Positions 1-7,694 of a stretch of 64,000 nucleotides of DNA are shown here, piece after piece. The stretch comes from Thalassotalea marina. GTDB lineage: Bacteria > Pseudomonadota > Gammaproteobacteria > Enterobacterales > Alteromonadaceae. The notes under the pieces are model-generated. The model saw only the letters and a program-made list of their open reading frames with translations, ran no database searches and was not told the origin of the DNA. Numbering within the stretch: the stretch's first letter is position 1; each line of letters begins with the position of its first letter. Location: NCBI RefSeq assembly GCF_014656435.1, contig NZ_BNCK01000012.1, forward strand, positions 21,212-85,211, written 5' to 3'. A program made the translations under genes and the position numbers.

Positions 1-721
1 TATGTTCGGATTTCGCCACCTTTTGCGACTTATGGATATGTCCTAATGCAATGTAATCGACCTCAGGAAAGGCACTAGCGGGAAACGCATCAAGGGTACC
101 AATATAGATATCTCTCACTGATTCAGAAGTTGATGCACCTACCGTAGTTAAATGCCCAGTAGCAACGATTGCTGATGCGCCACTTTCTTCTGCTTTAGCT
201 TGCTCAATCAGCTGTTGATAATGGTCAGCAATAGCTTGTTGCAACGCTTGTTGCTTGTCCGTCGCGCTTTGCCCAGCGGTACTGGCTACAATATCTCTTG
301 GGCGAATAAACGGAATGGCACAGATGATACAGCTGTCCCCAGCCTTATTCTCTAGTTTGACGATCTGATGAGGATCTTCATCAAAGCTCTGCGCTTTGGC
401 AATAACGTGACAACCAAGTTTGGACAACACTGTTTTAGATTCACTGATCATAGCAACTGAATCGTGGTTACCCGCTAACACCACCAAGGGGCAATCAAGC
501 GCGTGCATTTTAACGACAAAATCAAAATATAACTCTCGTGCATAACTTGGTGGCGTTCCAGTATCAAAAATATCCCCAGCCACCACAACAGCATCTATTT
601 GCTGAGTTGCTATTTGCTCAAGTAACCAATCTAAGAACTGTCTATGTTCATTGAGTCGGCTTTTACCGTAAAAATGTTGACCTAAATGCCAATCAGAGGT
701 GTGAAGAAGTCGAAATGCCAT
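1..721 (-). CDS. sbcD: Exonuclease SbcCD subunit D, 5' part only
   Basis: This is the N-terminal 240 codons of a metallophosphoesterase nuclease; the gene runs off the left edge. The protein starts MAFRLLHTSDWHLG and carries the calcineurin-type metal motifs in order: D-x-H in SDWHLG, GDIFD, and GNHD. A later GHIH motif lies close to the window edge. In the family SbcD is the Mn-dependent nuclease that works with the SbcC ATPase to open DNA hairpins and trim ends; sbcC would be expected next, outside the window. The ATG at 721 is chosen because it gives the canonical family start. The gene diverges from the VOC gene at 863. Confidence 0.93.
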   Translation of the reverse strand, partial: MAFRLLHTSDWHLGQHFYGKSRLNEHRQFLDWLLEQIATQQIDAVVVAGDIFDTGTPPSYARELYFDFVVKMHALDCPLVVLAGNHDSVAMISESKTVLSKLGCHVIAKAQSFDEDPHQIVKLENKAGDSCIICAIPFIRPRDIVASTAGQSATDKQQALQQAIADHYQQLIEQAKAEESGASAIVATGHLTTVGASTSESVRDIYIGTLDAFPASAFPEVDYIALGHIHKSQKVAKSEH

Positions 722-862
722 GTGTGATAAAACAGTGTTGTTATTTTTTTCTCGAATAACGCGATCTTACCTGACTTTACTAATGATAAGAATCGAATTT
801 GCAATTTTAATCCCTGCAAGCCATAGTGAATGTCCAACAACTATCAATAAGGAAACATATCC

Positions 863-1231
863 ATGGACAATACCATTGTATGGGTAGATATACCGGTGAT
901 TAATTTAGAGCGTGCGATTGAATTTTATAGCGCAATGTTAGCTCAAGAGGTAAAAAAAGAAGAGTTTGAGCAATTTCGATTTGGTTTATTACCACATTCA
1001 CATACCAATGTGTCTGGGTGCTTGATTGAATCCCCCGCAGAACATATTGCTGATGTTGGCCCACTTTTATATTTTAATGTTGAAGGTCGCTTAGACGAGG
1101 CAGTGAGCAAAGCACAAAGCTTTAATGTTGAGATCATTGAAGCCAAGTTTCAAATGGGCGAACACGGATTTCGTGCTGTGCTTAGAGATACTGAAGGCAA
1201 TCGAATCGCACTTCATAGTTCGGTAGGCTAA
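863..1231 (+). CDS. VOC (glyoxalase/dioxygenase-fold) family protein
   Basis: A 122-residue protein with the opening of VOC proteins: a strand VWVDIPV followed by LERAIEFYSAML, and a second half ending in LRDTEGNRIALHSS, the usual D-x-x-G-N strand of this fold. The size fits a single VOC module, which would dimerise. Substrate and metal use cannot be read from the sequence. AAGGAA at 849-854 sits about 8 bases before the ATG. It is followed after two bases by ybaK, so the two are probably co-translated. Confidence 0.85.
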   Translation: MDNTIVWVDIPVINLERAIEFYSAMLAQEVKKEEFEQFRFGLLPHSHTNVSGCLIESPAEHIADVGPLLYFNVEGRLDEAVSKAQSFNVEIIEAKFQMGEHGFRAVLRDTEGNRIALHSSVG

Positions 1232-1233
1232 TT

Positions 1234-1704
1234 GTGACACCAGCAGTAAAATTACTAGATAAAGCCAAAGCTGAATATCAGTTGCACCAATATCAACATG
1301 AAACAAACGCTGAAAGCTTTGGCTTAGAAGCCTGTGAAAAACTTAATCTTGCACCTGAATGTGTGTTTAAAACGCTAGTGACTGAATCTCAACAAGGCGA
1401 ACTTGTTGTAGCAATTGTCCCTGTGCATCTCAAACTCAACATGAAACAACTAGCAAAAGCCAGTAAAAGTAAAAGCATGACAATGGCTGAGGCTAAAAAA
1501 GTACAAAGTACCACGGGTTATGTACTTGGTGGTGTTAGTCCTTTGGGGCAAAAAAAGCGCTTAAGCACTTTTATTGATGACAGTGCAAAGCAGCAACAAA
1601 CCATTTATGTCAGTGGCGGTAAGCGAGGTTTAGAAATAGAAATTGCCCCTCACACCTTAGCCAAGTTACTTAATGGACACTTTGCACCGTTAACATCAAG
1701 TTAA
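1234..1704 (+). CDS. ybaK: Cys-tRNA(Pro)/Cys-tRNA(Cys) deacylase YbaK/EbsC
   Basis: A 156-residue YbaK-type trans-editing deacylase, which in the family removes cysteine mischarged onto tRNA-Pro. The start region (TPAVKLLDKAKAEYQLHQY), the central VFKTLV strand, the lysine in KLNMKQLAKA and the tail segment YVSGGKRGLEIEI are typical, and the length is that of E. coli YbaK. The start codon is GTG, two bases after the stop of the VOC gene, with no separate strong Shine-Dalgarno sequence; this suggests translational coupling. There is no clear terminator with a T tract downstream. Confidence 0.93.
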   Translation: MTPAVKLLDKAKAEYQLHQYQHETNAESFGLEACEKLNLAPECVFKTLVTESQQGELVVAIVPVHLKLNMKQLAKASKSKSMTMAEAKKVQSTTGYVLGGVSPLGQKKRLSTFIDDSAKQQQTIYVSGGKRGLEIEIAPHTLAKLLNGHFAPLTSS

Positions 1705-1891
1705 ACTTTCAAAGTTTATCGGTGAACTAACACTTCCTATGTTAAATAAAAGTAGATGGCAATCGTGATGCAGCAAGCGTGTCAGTTGATTGTCATATAC
1801 TTGTCAGGTGTAAAACATTGCCCGCAGATAACAATTTTTTTATAACTCAAGCCGATACAACTCAAACAATGCTAATTGCAAGGAGCAACTT

Positions 1892-2611
1892 GTGAACCCA
1901 AATATTTGCCATTTATCGAAAGATAGAATTCAACTATTTAGAAAAAACAACGGCTGGTCTCAAGAAGTTTTAGCAAAAGCCGCTGGTGTCAGCGTTAGAA
2001 CAATTCAACGAGTCGAAAAAGAAGGAAAATGTTCTCTAGAAACACATCTGGCGTTATCGTCTGTTTTTAACCTTGCTCCCAACGAGTTACTTGATAACTA
2101 CCAAGGAAAATTAACAACGGTTAGTTTTCAACTGTTGATGAAACAATTAATTGGTTTTACACTAGTTGCCTGTCTAATGGCCCTAACCATTTCTATATTT
2201 GGACAGTTATCTTGGTTTATTGATGGTGTGGGTTTAGCGTTTATTATTTTATTTGCCTGTTCATGTACAGTAATTACCTTTAGCAGTACTTATTTAGTTA
2301 AATCCATTGCTGCTCTTAAATTTCTGTTCGTTCGTGATATACCTAACATGCCTATGATACAGTTTTTAAGGTTTGTCTTAGAACGTCAGATAATATTCGT
2401 GTATTTAGGGGCGATCATTTATGGCTTAATCGGCGTAATTGCTATTCATGCAAATTATCCTTGGCCATCAGTCACAACAAATCCAGAGGTATTAATGGTT
2501 AACGTCTACGGACAAAAATTAATTCCACTTTTATATGCGACCATCATTGCCGAACTTTTGCTAAGGCCGATTGTAACTAAAATAAAGGCACTTGACGTGG
2601 ACACTTTTTAA
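1892..2611 (+). CDS. XRE-family regulator with C-terminal membrane domain
   Basis: A 239-residue protein. Residues 10-65 form a Cro/C1-type helix-turn-helix (SQEVLAKAAGVSVRTIQRVE is the recognition part). The rest is a membrane domain with about four hydrophobic helices, the first near residues 85-110 and the last near 210-225. Such membrane-tethered XRE proteins are common in marine gammaproteobacteria; ligand and targets are unknown. Translation starts at GTG with AAGGAG at 1880-1885. It is a single gene between ybaK and a convergent small membrane protein gene. Confidence 0.8.
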   Translation: MNPNICHLSKDRIQLFRKNNGWSQEVLAKAAGVSVRTIQRVEKEGKCSLETHLALSSVFNLAPNELLDNYQGKLTTVSFQLLMKQLIGFTLVACLMALTISIFGQLSWFIDGVGLAFIILFACSCTVITFSSTYLVKSIAALKFLFVRDIPNMPMIQFLRFVLERQIIFVYLGAIIYGLIGVIAIHANYPWPSVTTNPEVLMVNVYGQKLIPLLYATIIAELLLRPIVTKIKALDVDTF

Positions 2612-2682
2612 CCTGCAATCATTTCAAAGATATAGGAAAAGACAAACGCTCACTATCTGATGATAATAAGCAATTAACAGTA

Positions 2683-2922
2683 TTAATTTAAAACCGCTAA
2701 ATCTCGATATTTTACCGCTATATCTTCTTCAATTTTACTGATCCGCTGGTCTGTTTGAAAGGTAGTGCTTTTTAATTGTTTGATTTCAGCACCTAAGCTT
2801 TTTACTTGATCAGTCAATATTTGATTTTGTTGCGCTAGTTGTTGGTTAACGTAGCCTAGCCAAATAGCAGAGACGACAATAGCTAGAGTTAACACATAAT
2901 AAAGATGGTGTTTTTTAAACAT
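2683..2922 (-). CDS. Small single-pass membrane protein with coiled coil
   Basis: A 79-residue protein of unknown function. A basic start MFKKHH leads into one membrane helix (about residues 8-27), followed by a charged, Q- and L-rich heptad segment (about 28-70) likely to form a coiled coil. I use the ATG at 2922 rather than the longer frame start at 2967 because AAAGGA lies six bases before it. The topology recalls small division- or envelope-associated proteins, but no family is recognised. Confidence 0.6.
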   Translation of the reverse strand: MFKKHHLYYVLTLAIVVSAIWLGYVNQQLAQQNQILTDQVKSLGAEIKQLKSTTFQTDQRISKIEEDIAVKYRDLAVLN

Positions 2923-3030
2923 AGGAATTCCTTTATCATGGTGTACTTTTAAAGACGTAAATAACATTTTAAAAGTTTGAAATGATCAAAAATTTTTCCA
3001 ATGATTCAACAAACCTTACTTTCGAACTGT

Positions 3031-3663
3031 TTACAGACTTTCTTTAGACACTGTCATTAAAGCGCCACCAGATCCGATAAACAAGCCACCAAATACCTTA
3101 TTCATGTACCGATTAGCACCTCGTGTTAATCGCGTTTTAGCCCGTTGAGCTGCTAGCGAATAACAAAGCAGACAAGTGAATGACAGCAACATAAATGACA
3201 CCACTAGGATAGAAAATTGCGTCAATAGATTCGTGTGCTGCGTAATAAACTGTGGGAACAAGGCTGTTGTAAAAGCAATAGCTTTTGGGTTGCTTAAGGC
3301 GATCGCCAACCCTTGCAGGTATGCTTTAGTTTTGCTCGCTTTAATCGGCGCAATAGTGTCAGCTTGATGGATCTTAGTAAGGCCACTACGCCACAGCTTT
3401 ATGCCTAGATAAATCAAGTAACAAGCGCCCATCGTTTTGATCACAGTGAAAGCTAGTGCTGAGCTTAAAATGATCGCACTCAAACCCAGTATGGACATCG
3501 CAGACATCAAAAAAAGCCCTGAGACATTGCCTAAAATAGTCAACAACGAATGTTTCCATCCGTAAACAGTACTATGAGACGTCACCAATATCACTGCAGG
3601 CCCTGGGGTGATTGTTGCCACCGAGGCAATTGATACAAATAGCAACCATGATTGAAATTCCAT
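3031..3663 (-). CDS. LysE/RhtB-family amino-acid exporter
   Basis: A 210-residue inner-membrane exporter with about six hydrophobic helices. The N-terminal ITPGPAVILVTSHS segment is the LysE/RhtB hallmark, and the mid-protein ALSNPKAIAFTTALFPQF matches the family's NPK motif. Members export amino acids such as threonine, homoserine or lysine; the substrate here is not determinable. AAGGAA stands 6 bases before the ATG at 3663. The gene is followed after 30 bases by the GGCT-like gene on the same strand, but a shared transcript is only a possibility. Confidence 0.9.
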   Translation of the reverse strand: MEFQSWLLFVSIASVATITPGPAVILVTSHSTVYGWKHSLLTILGNVSGLFLMSAMSILGLSAIILSSALAFTVIKTMGACYLIYLGIKLWRSGLTKIHQADTIAPIKASKTKAYLQGLAIALSNPKAIAFTTALFPQFITQHTNLLTQFSILVVSFMLLSFTCLLCYSLAAQRAKTRLTRGANRYMNKVFGGLFIGSGGALMTVSKESL

Positions 3664-3693
3664 TAACTGTTCCTTGTATTAATTAAAGCTTGA

Positions 3694-4203
3694 TTACGAG
3701 CGATAAATGTTTGTTTCTATATGTTCTCTGGTAGCATTTTTATCGGGTTTGCTTTTTACAGAACGAATTTTCTCTTCGATATAATGATGTGGCAATTGAT
3801 GTTCTAATGCACCAGTTAACACGTGGTTGTGATACCAATCATAAGGCTTCTTTGTTTCATCTATTTCTGTTGCAACATATAAAAACGCTGACAACATTTC
3901 TTGGGTAGCGGTTGTCACATTAACCGTTTTAACGTTATACCCCTTACCTACACCTTCAATCTGATCTAACACTTGTTTTTCATCTTGATGAAGTTGATAA
4001 AGTACACCAAAAATACTGTGTGTTTCACCGGTAAAATACGCATCACATTTAGCTGAATCATCATCACCTGTTTTATGAAATCGTAAATCATACTCAGCTA
4101 ATGATGCTGGCCCTATTAATTTAGCATTGGGTAAACGGTGTAAGATCCGTTTAACCGACATATTTGAACCATAAGCAAAATAGTAAAAATGTGACTGAGT
4201 CAT
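3694..4203 (-). CDS. Gamma-glutamylcyclotransferase-like (AIG2/GGCT) protein
   Basis: A 169-residue protein with the GGCT-fold signature FYYFAYGSNMS at residues 6-16, the substrate-binding loop of the family, followed by the usual GVLYQL strand. The acidic residue of LDQIEGVGKGY sits where the catalytic Glu of gamma-glutamylcyclotransferases is found. Family members release 5-oxoproline from gamma-glutamyl amino acids or related amines; the substrate here is open. AAGGAT precedes the ATG. It lies 9 bases downstream of the ZIP transporter end, so 5999-3694 may be one transcript. Confidence 0.82.
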   Translation of the reverse strand: MTQSHFYYFAYGSNMSVKRILHRLPNAKLIGPASLAEYDLRFHKTGDDDSAKCDAYFTGETHSIFGVLYQLHQDEKQVLDQIEGVGKGYNVKTVNVTTATQEMLSAFLYVATEIDETKKPYDWYHNHVLTGALEHQLPHHYIEEKIRSVKSKPDKNATREHIETNIYRS

Positions 4204-4212
4204 TATAAATCC

Positions 4213-4938
4213 TTACACTGTTGGCATAAGCAAAGAGCCCGCTAGCGACAATGCAAAACCAAACACTGCGCCAAGTGGAGGCGCCCAATGTTTGTTTAAT
4301 CTAGACTGCGGCGCAATATCCTGAAAAATGAGATACAAGATACCACCAGAGGCAAACAACATAATTGCCCCTAAAAGAAAGTGGTATTGTGCTAGCAGAA
4401 AATACCCAAATATACCTGCAGCAGGTCCCAAAGGTACAAGCAATGCCATGACTAAAAAAGTACGTTTAGTTGAGTGGTGTTTACCCTGCGAAAGTTCTCT
4501 AAACGCGTTAAACCCTTCAGGCAGGTTCTGCAAACCGATGAGAAATGCCATTAAATAAGCACCATTTGAACCCATAGCGATCAAACCACCAAGTGCCATT
4601 GCTTCTGGCACATAATCAAGTACCAGGCCAGTTAGTTGAGGGCTTTCTCGACGACGCAACCCCAATAGTCTTTCAAAGGCAAAAAAGGCAACACCCCCCG
4701 CAAGTAAAAACAAAATACTGGTGAGTGACTTTTCTGTCGCTGCTAAACCTTCTGGTACTAAAACAAGCGCTACCGCGCCCAACATAACACCGCCACCAAA
4801 TGCGACAATAAAATGTCTCAGCTCTTTTTCCAACCATTGCGGTCTTAAGTGTTCAATATTTGCAAGCAAGCCCCCAAGAGGAATACACGCACCAGCCAGA
4901 CCTGTTAATATCACTATGGTAATAATGGTTTCCATCAT
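4213..4938 (-). CDS. ZIP-family metal transporter
   Basis: A 241-residue polytopic protein with about eight hydrophobic segments. The central helix pair shows DYVPEAMALGGL and GLQNLPEGFNAFREL; the second, with its N-x-P-E-G, is the metal-pathway signature of ZIP (Zn/Fe/Mn uptake) proteins, in which the usual histidine is replaced in part. A metal uptake role is inferred from the family. Its start overlaps the stop of the upstream oxidoreductase by one base (TAATG), so it is translationally coupled. Confidence 0.85.
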   Translation of the reverse strand: MMETIITIVILTGLAGACIPLGGLLANIEHLRPQWLEKELRHFIVAFGGGVMLGAVALVLVPEGLAATEKSLTSILFLLAGGVAFFAFERLLGLRRRESPQLTGLVLDYVPEAMALGGLIAMGSNGAYLMAFLIGLQNLPEGFNAFRELSQGKHHSTKRTFLVMALLVPLGPAAGIFGYFLLAQYHFLLGAIMLFASGGILYLIFQDIAPQSRLNKHWAPPLGAVFGFALSLAGSLLMPTV

Positions 4939-5999
4939 TAACGTCCTTCATCGGCATTGGGTTTTAAAATCACTTTACCGTCACTTTTATTATTAGCGTA
5001 ATGATCCAAAGCCTGAGCAAAATCTTTAAAATCAACAACCTTGTGAATATCTGTTTTAAATACCCCCGATGTAAAAAGTCGCTGAACTTTTTGACTTAGT
5101 CGATAAACTTGCCAAATACTGGCATCACCAATATATTTTGCCAGCCAAAATCCTTCAATTTTAATATCTCTAAAAATCACGTCTGCAACGGGAAATATTC
5201 CACCAAAAGGATCATGTGTTTCGGTTAAACGCCCATAAATTATTGCCGTACTTCCGTTAGGCATTGCCTTTAAACTGCGCGCGGTATCTTCAGCAGCAAC
5301 AGCATCGAGCAAGACCTTGGCCTGATATTTTTGACAAGCATCCTGCAAAATTTGCTGGTAATTTTCATCACCTGTTACTAATACTTGCGTGGCACCCAAT
5401 TCAATTAACTGCTCAGCATGTTGCTTATTTCGAATGCATGCTATGGTTGAAATCCCCTTAGATGTAGCATAGCGAATTACCCCTTTACCTACCTGACTGG
5501 CAGCAGCATTTAAAACAATGGCTTTTGCTCCAAGCGCTATCGCTCTTTCAACCAAACAGACCGAAGTGCAAGGGTTTACAATTAAGGTAGAGGCTTGCTC
5601 ATCTGATATAGCGTCAGTGACAGGTAAACAATAGTTTGCTTTAGTGATAGCGTATTGTGCCCACAAGCCATCGTGACCAGGTTGAGCCGATAACGCTACC
5701 CGCTTGCCCACTAGGTATTTTCCATAAAAACCTGCGTTTGCGTGAACGACAATGCCACAAGCTTCAAACCCAACAAAAAGACCTGACTCAGCCTTTAAAC
5801 CATACTTACCAAGTAAATGAACCAAATCAGACGGATTGACAGGGCTGGCCAAAATTTTTACTAACACTTGCCCCTTTCTCAATTCAGGAAGTTTCTTGCT
5901 TATTAACTCGATACGTTGTGAACTTGTTAACGAAGCATCGTCACTAAGCTTTAAACTAAAGCCTTTGATACTAATCGGCATTTGCTCTATTGGTTTCAT
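4938..5999 (-). CDS. MDR-family zinc-less NADPH quinone/enoyl reductase
   Basis: A 353-residue medium-chain dehydrogenase/reductase. The N-terminal GroES-like part contains ILASPVNPSDLVHLLGKYG, the quinone-oxidoreductase/enoyl-reductase variant without the catalytic zinc ligands. The Rossmann part has NAAASQVGKGVIRYA (AxxxVG nucleotide loop) at about residues 165-180. It is probably an NADPH-dependent enoyl or quinone reductase of unknown substrate. Its stop overlaps the ZIP transporter start. It diverges from mgsA across a 144-bp region that carries the inverted repeat at 6087-6109. Confidence 0.85.
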   Translation of the reverse strand: MKPIEQMPISIKGFSLKLSDDASLTSSQRIELISKKLPELRKGQVLVKILASPVNPSDLVHLLGKYGLKAESGLFVGFEACGIVVHANAGFYGKYLVGKRVALSAQPGHDGLWAQYAITKANYCLPVTDAISDEQASTLIVNPCTSVCLVERAIALGAKAIVLNAAASQVGKGVIRYATSKGISTIACIRNKQHAEQLIELGATQVLVTGDENYQQILQDACQKYQAKVLLDAVAAEDTARSLKAMPNGSTAIIYGRLTETHDPFGGIFPVADVIFRDIKIEGFWLAKYIGDASIWQVYRLSQKVQRLFTSGVFKTDIHKVVDFKDFAQALDHYANNKSDGKVILKPNADEGR

Positions 6000-6086
6000 A
6001 AATTGTACTTAGTGTTTTTCTTCTAGCTTAACAGTTGCATAATATGCTGCAAGTGTGATTATCAATAACAACATAATCTAATCAAT

Positions 6087-6109
6087 AACATAGTTCCCAA
6101 TACTATGTT
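6087..6109. promoter_or_regulatory. Inverted repeat between MDR gene and mgsA
   Basis: Two perfect 8-base arms, AACATAGT and ACTATGTT, separated by 7 bases, lie about 35 bases before the mgsA start in a divergent intergenic region. The position fits an operator for either gene. No regulator is identified; a chance AT-rich dyad cannot be excluded. Confidence 0.35.
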
Positions 6110-6143
6110 CATGTTAATCTGATTAAAAAGATAAGGTTTTTTC

Positions 6144-6602
6144 ATGAAATATACTCGCATATCAGCCCCAGCTGGCAAATCAATCGCGCTTGTTGCTCAC
6201 GATCACATGAAAGATGACTTGATCACTTGGTGTAAAACACACAAAGAAAAGCTTCAATCACATACTTTATACGCAACTGGTACAACCGGTTTAAAATTAG
6301 AAAAAAACACCGGGCTTTCAATTCATAAGTTGATTAGTGGCCCACTTGGTGGAGATCAACAAATCGGCGCTTTGATCACGGAACAAAAAGTCGATGTAAT
6401 GATATTTTTTTGGGATCCATTAGAAGCGCAGCCGCACGATCCTGACGTGAAAGCACTATTGAGATTGGCAGCCGTTTGGAACATACCAGTAGCTTGTAAT
6501 GTAGCAACTGCAGACTTTTTAGTATCCTCGCCACTGTTTGATAATAGTTACACTAAAACGATTCCAGACTACCAAACATACATTGCAGAGCGCTCACAGT
6601 AA
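6144..6602 (+). CDS. mgsA: Methylglyoxal synthase
   Basis: A 152-residue protein matching MgsA over its full length. It converts dihydroxyacetone phosphate to methylglyoxal and phosphate, a bypass used when sugar phosphates accumulate. Visible family motifs: [11 protein letters not shown] at the N terminus, YATGTTG (phosphate binding), [11 protein letters not shown] with the catalytic aspartate, and the [17 protein letters not shown] block. The size equals the E. coli enzyme. The nearby VOC proteins are not obviously glyoxalase I, so no detoxification operon is claimed. A hairpin overlaps the stop and a clear terminator follows at 6695-6732. Confidence 0.96.
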   Translation: MKYTRISAPAGKSIALVAHDHMKDDLITWCKTHKEKLQSHTLYATGTTGLKLEKNTGLSIHKLISGPLGGDQQIGALITEQKVDVMIFFWDPLEAQPHDPDVKALLRLAAVWNIPVACNVATADFLVSSPLFDNSYTKTIPDYQTYIAERSQ

Positions 6603-6649
6603 GGTTTTTACAATATAAATTTAATAAAAAAATTTATTGTTAAAACCTT
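6601..6649 (+). terminator. Hairpin overlapping the mgsA stop codon
   Basis: AAGGTTTT and AAAACCTT form the base of a long AT-rich imperfect stem starting in the mgsA stop codon. There is no T tract after the stem, so it may protect the mRNA 3' end rather than terminate on its own; the real terminator is probably 6695-6732. Confidence 0.45.
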
Positions 6650-6694
6650 GTAATTGATAGGCAATGTAGCAAGTTTTTCTAGATTGACTAAACC

Positions 6695-6732
6695 ATAGGT
6701 GTTGTTCTGCTTATAACAACGCCTATTTTTTT
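6695..6732 (+). terminator. Rho-independent terminator just upstream of comEA-like gene
   Basis: ATAGGTGTTGTT pairs with AACAACGCCTAT (12 bp, one G-U) around an 8-base loop and is followed by a T run. It ends only 20 bases before the next start codon at 6753, leaving no room for a promoter in between. It is either the mgsA terminator read through at low level or an attenuator for the next gene. Confidence 0.8.
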
Positions 6733-6752
6733 GGTAACTCAAGGAAGACTTT

Positions 6753-7064
6753 ATGAAAACTTTAACTACGCTACTTATAGCTGCAATTGTCAGTTGCACC
6801 GCATTAATTGCACACAGCAAAGACAACGAAACACCAACCTCGCTAGAGCAAGCTCAGCTGCAAACACAACAAAGCAGTGTTAACGTTAACACTGCGGATG
6901 TTGATACACTAAGCACGCTTAAAGGTGTAGGTAAAAAGAAAGCCTTAGCGATCATTGAGTATCGTGATACTTATGGTGGTTTTTTGTCAAAAGACGACTT
7001 GCTTAACGTGCAAGGTATTGGCAAAAAGATTTTAACTGATAATGCCGCTCGAATAGTTTTATAG
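6753..7064 (+). CDS. ComEA-like helix-hairpin-helix DNA-binding protein
   Basis: A 103-residue exported protein: signal peptide about residues 1-22, a Q/T-rich linker, then a tandem helix-hairpin-helix domain (residues 46-103) with VNVNTADVDTLSTLKGVG and NVQGIGKKIL as the two HhH hairpins. This is the short ComEA form of gammaproteobacteria, which binds incoming DNA in the periplasm during competence or transformation. AAGGAA lies 6 bases before the ATG. Its immediate 5' flank is a strong terminator hairpin. Confidence 0.88.
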   Translation: MKTLTTLLIAAIVSCTALIAHSKDNETPTSLEQAQLQTQQSSVNVNTADVDTLSTLKGVGKKKALAIIEYRDTYGGFLSKDDLLNVQGIGKKILTDNAARIVL

Positions 7065-7085
7065 TCAATCACGAAAAAAATAAAA

Positions 7086-7129
7086 GTCATTTTAACAATG
7101 TAGGTGCATTGCTATAATGGCTTTTTTTA
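7086..7129 (+). terminator. Rho-independent terminator after comEA-like gene
   Basis: A 15-bp stem with two mismatches (GTCATTTTAACAATG against CATTGCTATAATGGC) closes a 6-base loop and runs into seven Ts. An ATG at 7104 lies inside this hairpin, which argues that the next gene starts at 7146 instead. Confidence 0.82.
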
Positions 7130-7145
7130 TTTGCGCCAAGAAATA

Positions 7146-7619
7146 ATGAGTTATTTACCCTTAGAAGAATTTAAGCACGCTTGGATATTTCGCCATCAAA
7201 GTATGCCAGCCAGCTCAGAGCAACAAGCATTAATCAAACCCATGACAGCAGAACGCTCCAACGTATTATGGGACACTTTTATTAGCAAAAACGCTATTCA
7301 TAGTGACGATTTTGGTAAAAACGACTGGCCAGCTAACAATGAAAATTTTTCTAGCACTATTAACTGGGAAGCTAGATGGGAAAGTGACGACAATGACCTA
7401 CCGCTAGAAATTCTCGACCATATTGATTGGCAGGATAATACCACTGTGTATTATTGTTTAAATCGCAACCAAATTTTAGAAACAACTTGGGCAAACTTTA
7501 AGCAGTGTTGGAAAAACTTTTTGTTTCTTGATGATGGCACTATTTTACTGGGTAAAAAACGCGATCAAGTACTGCAATTTCATTCCACCGGTGATTGCAA
7601 ATTAGGCATAAAACCTTAA
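7146..7619 (+). CDS. DUF2947 family protein
   Basis: A 157-residue, acidic, W-rich cytoplasmic protein that resembles the DUF2947 family known from Vibrio and Alteromonadales (start MSYLPLEEFKHAWIFRHQSMP). Function unknown; no catalytic motif is seen. I start it at 7146 because the in-frame ATG at 7104 is buried in a terminator stem and the family begins at MSYLP. The Shine-Dalgarno sequence is weak (AAGAAA). It converges on the TonB receptor gene, with a shared hairpin at 7639-7668. Confidence 0.8.
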   Translation: MSYLPLEEFKHAWIFRHQSMPASSEQQALIKPMTAERSNVLWDTFISKNAIHSDDFGKNDWPANNENFSSTINWEARWESDDNDLPLEILDHIDWQDNTTVYYCLNRNQILETTWANFKQCWKNFLFLDDGTILLGKKRDQVLQFHSTGDCKLGIKP

Positions 7620-7638
7620 TTATCCCTCTTTTTGTAAA

Positions 7639-7668
7639 TAATGCCCTGATGCTGTCATCAAGGCATTA
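7639..7668. terminator. Hairpin between convergent genes
   Basis: TAATGCC and GGCATTA bracket an inner GATG/CATC pairing between the convergent DUF2947 and TonB-receptor genes. No long T tract on either strand, so bidirectional termination is plausible but not certain. Confidence 0.5.
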
Positions 7669-7694
7669 ATCTATTTGCTTAAATAGTACAAGAC

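Noticed and set aside
7104..7145. Upstream ATG extending the DUF2947 gene
   Set aside because: It lies in the loop and arm of a strong terminator, and the family start is at 7146.
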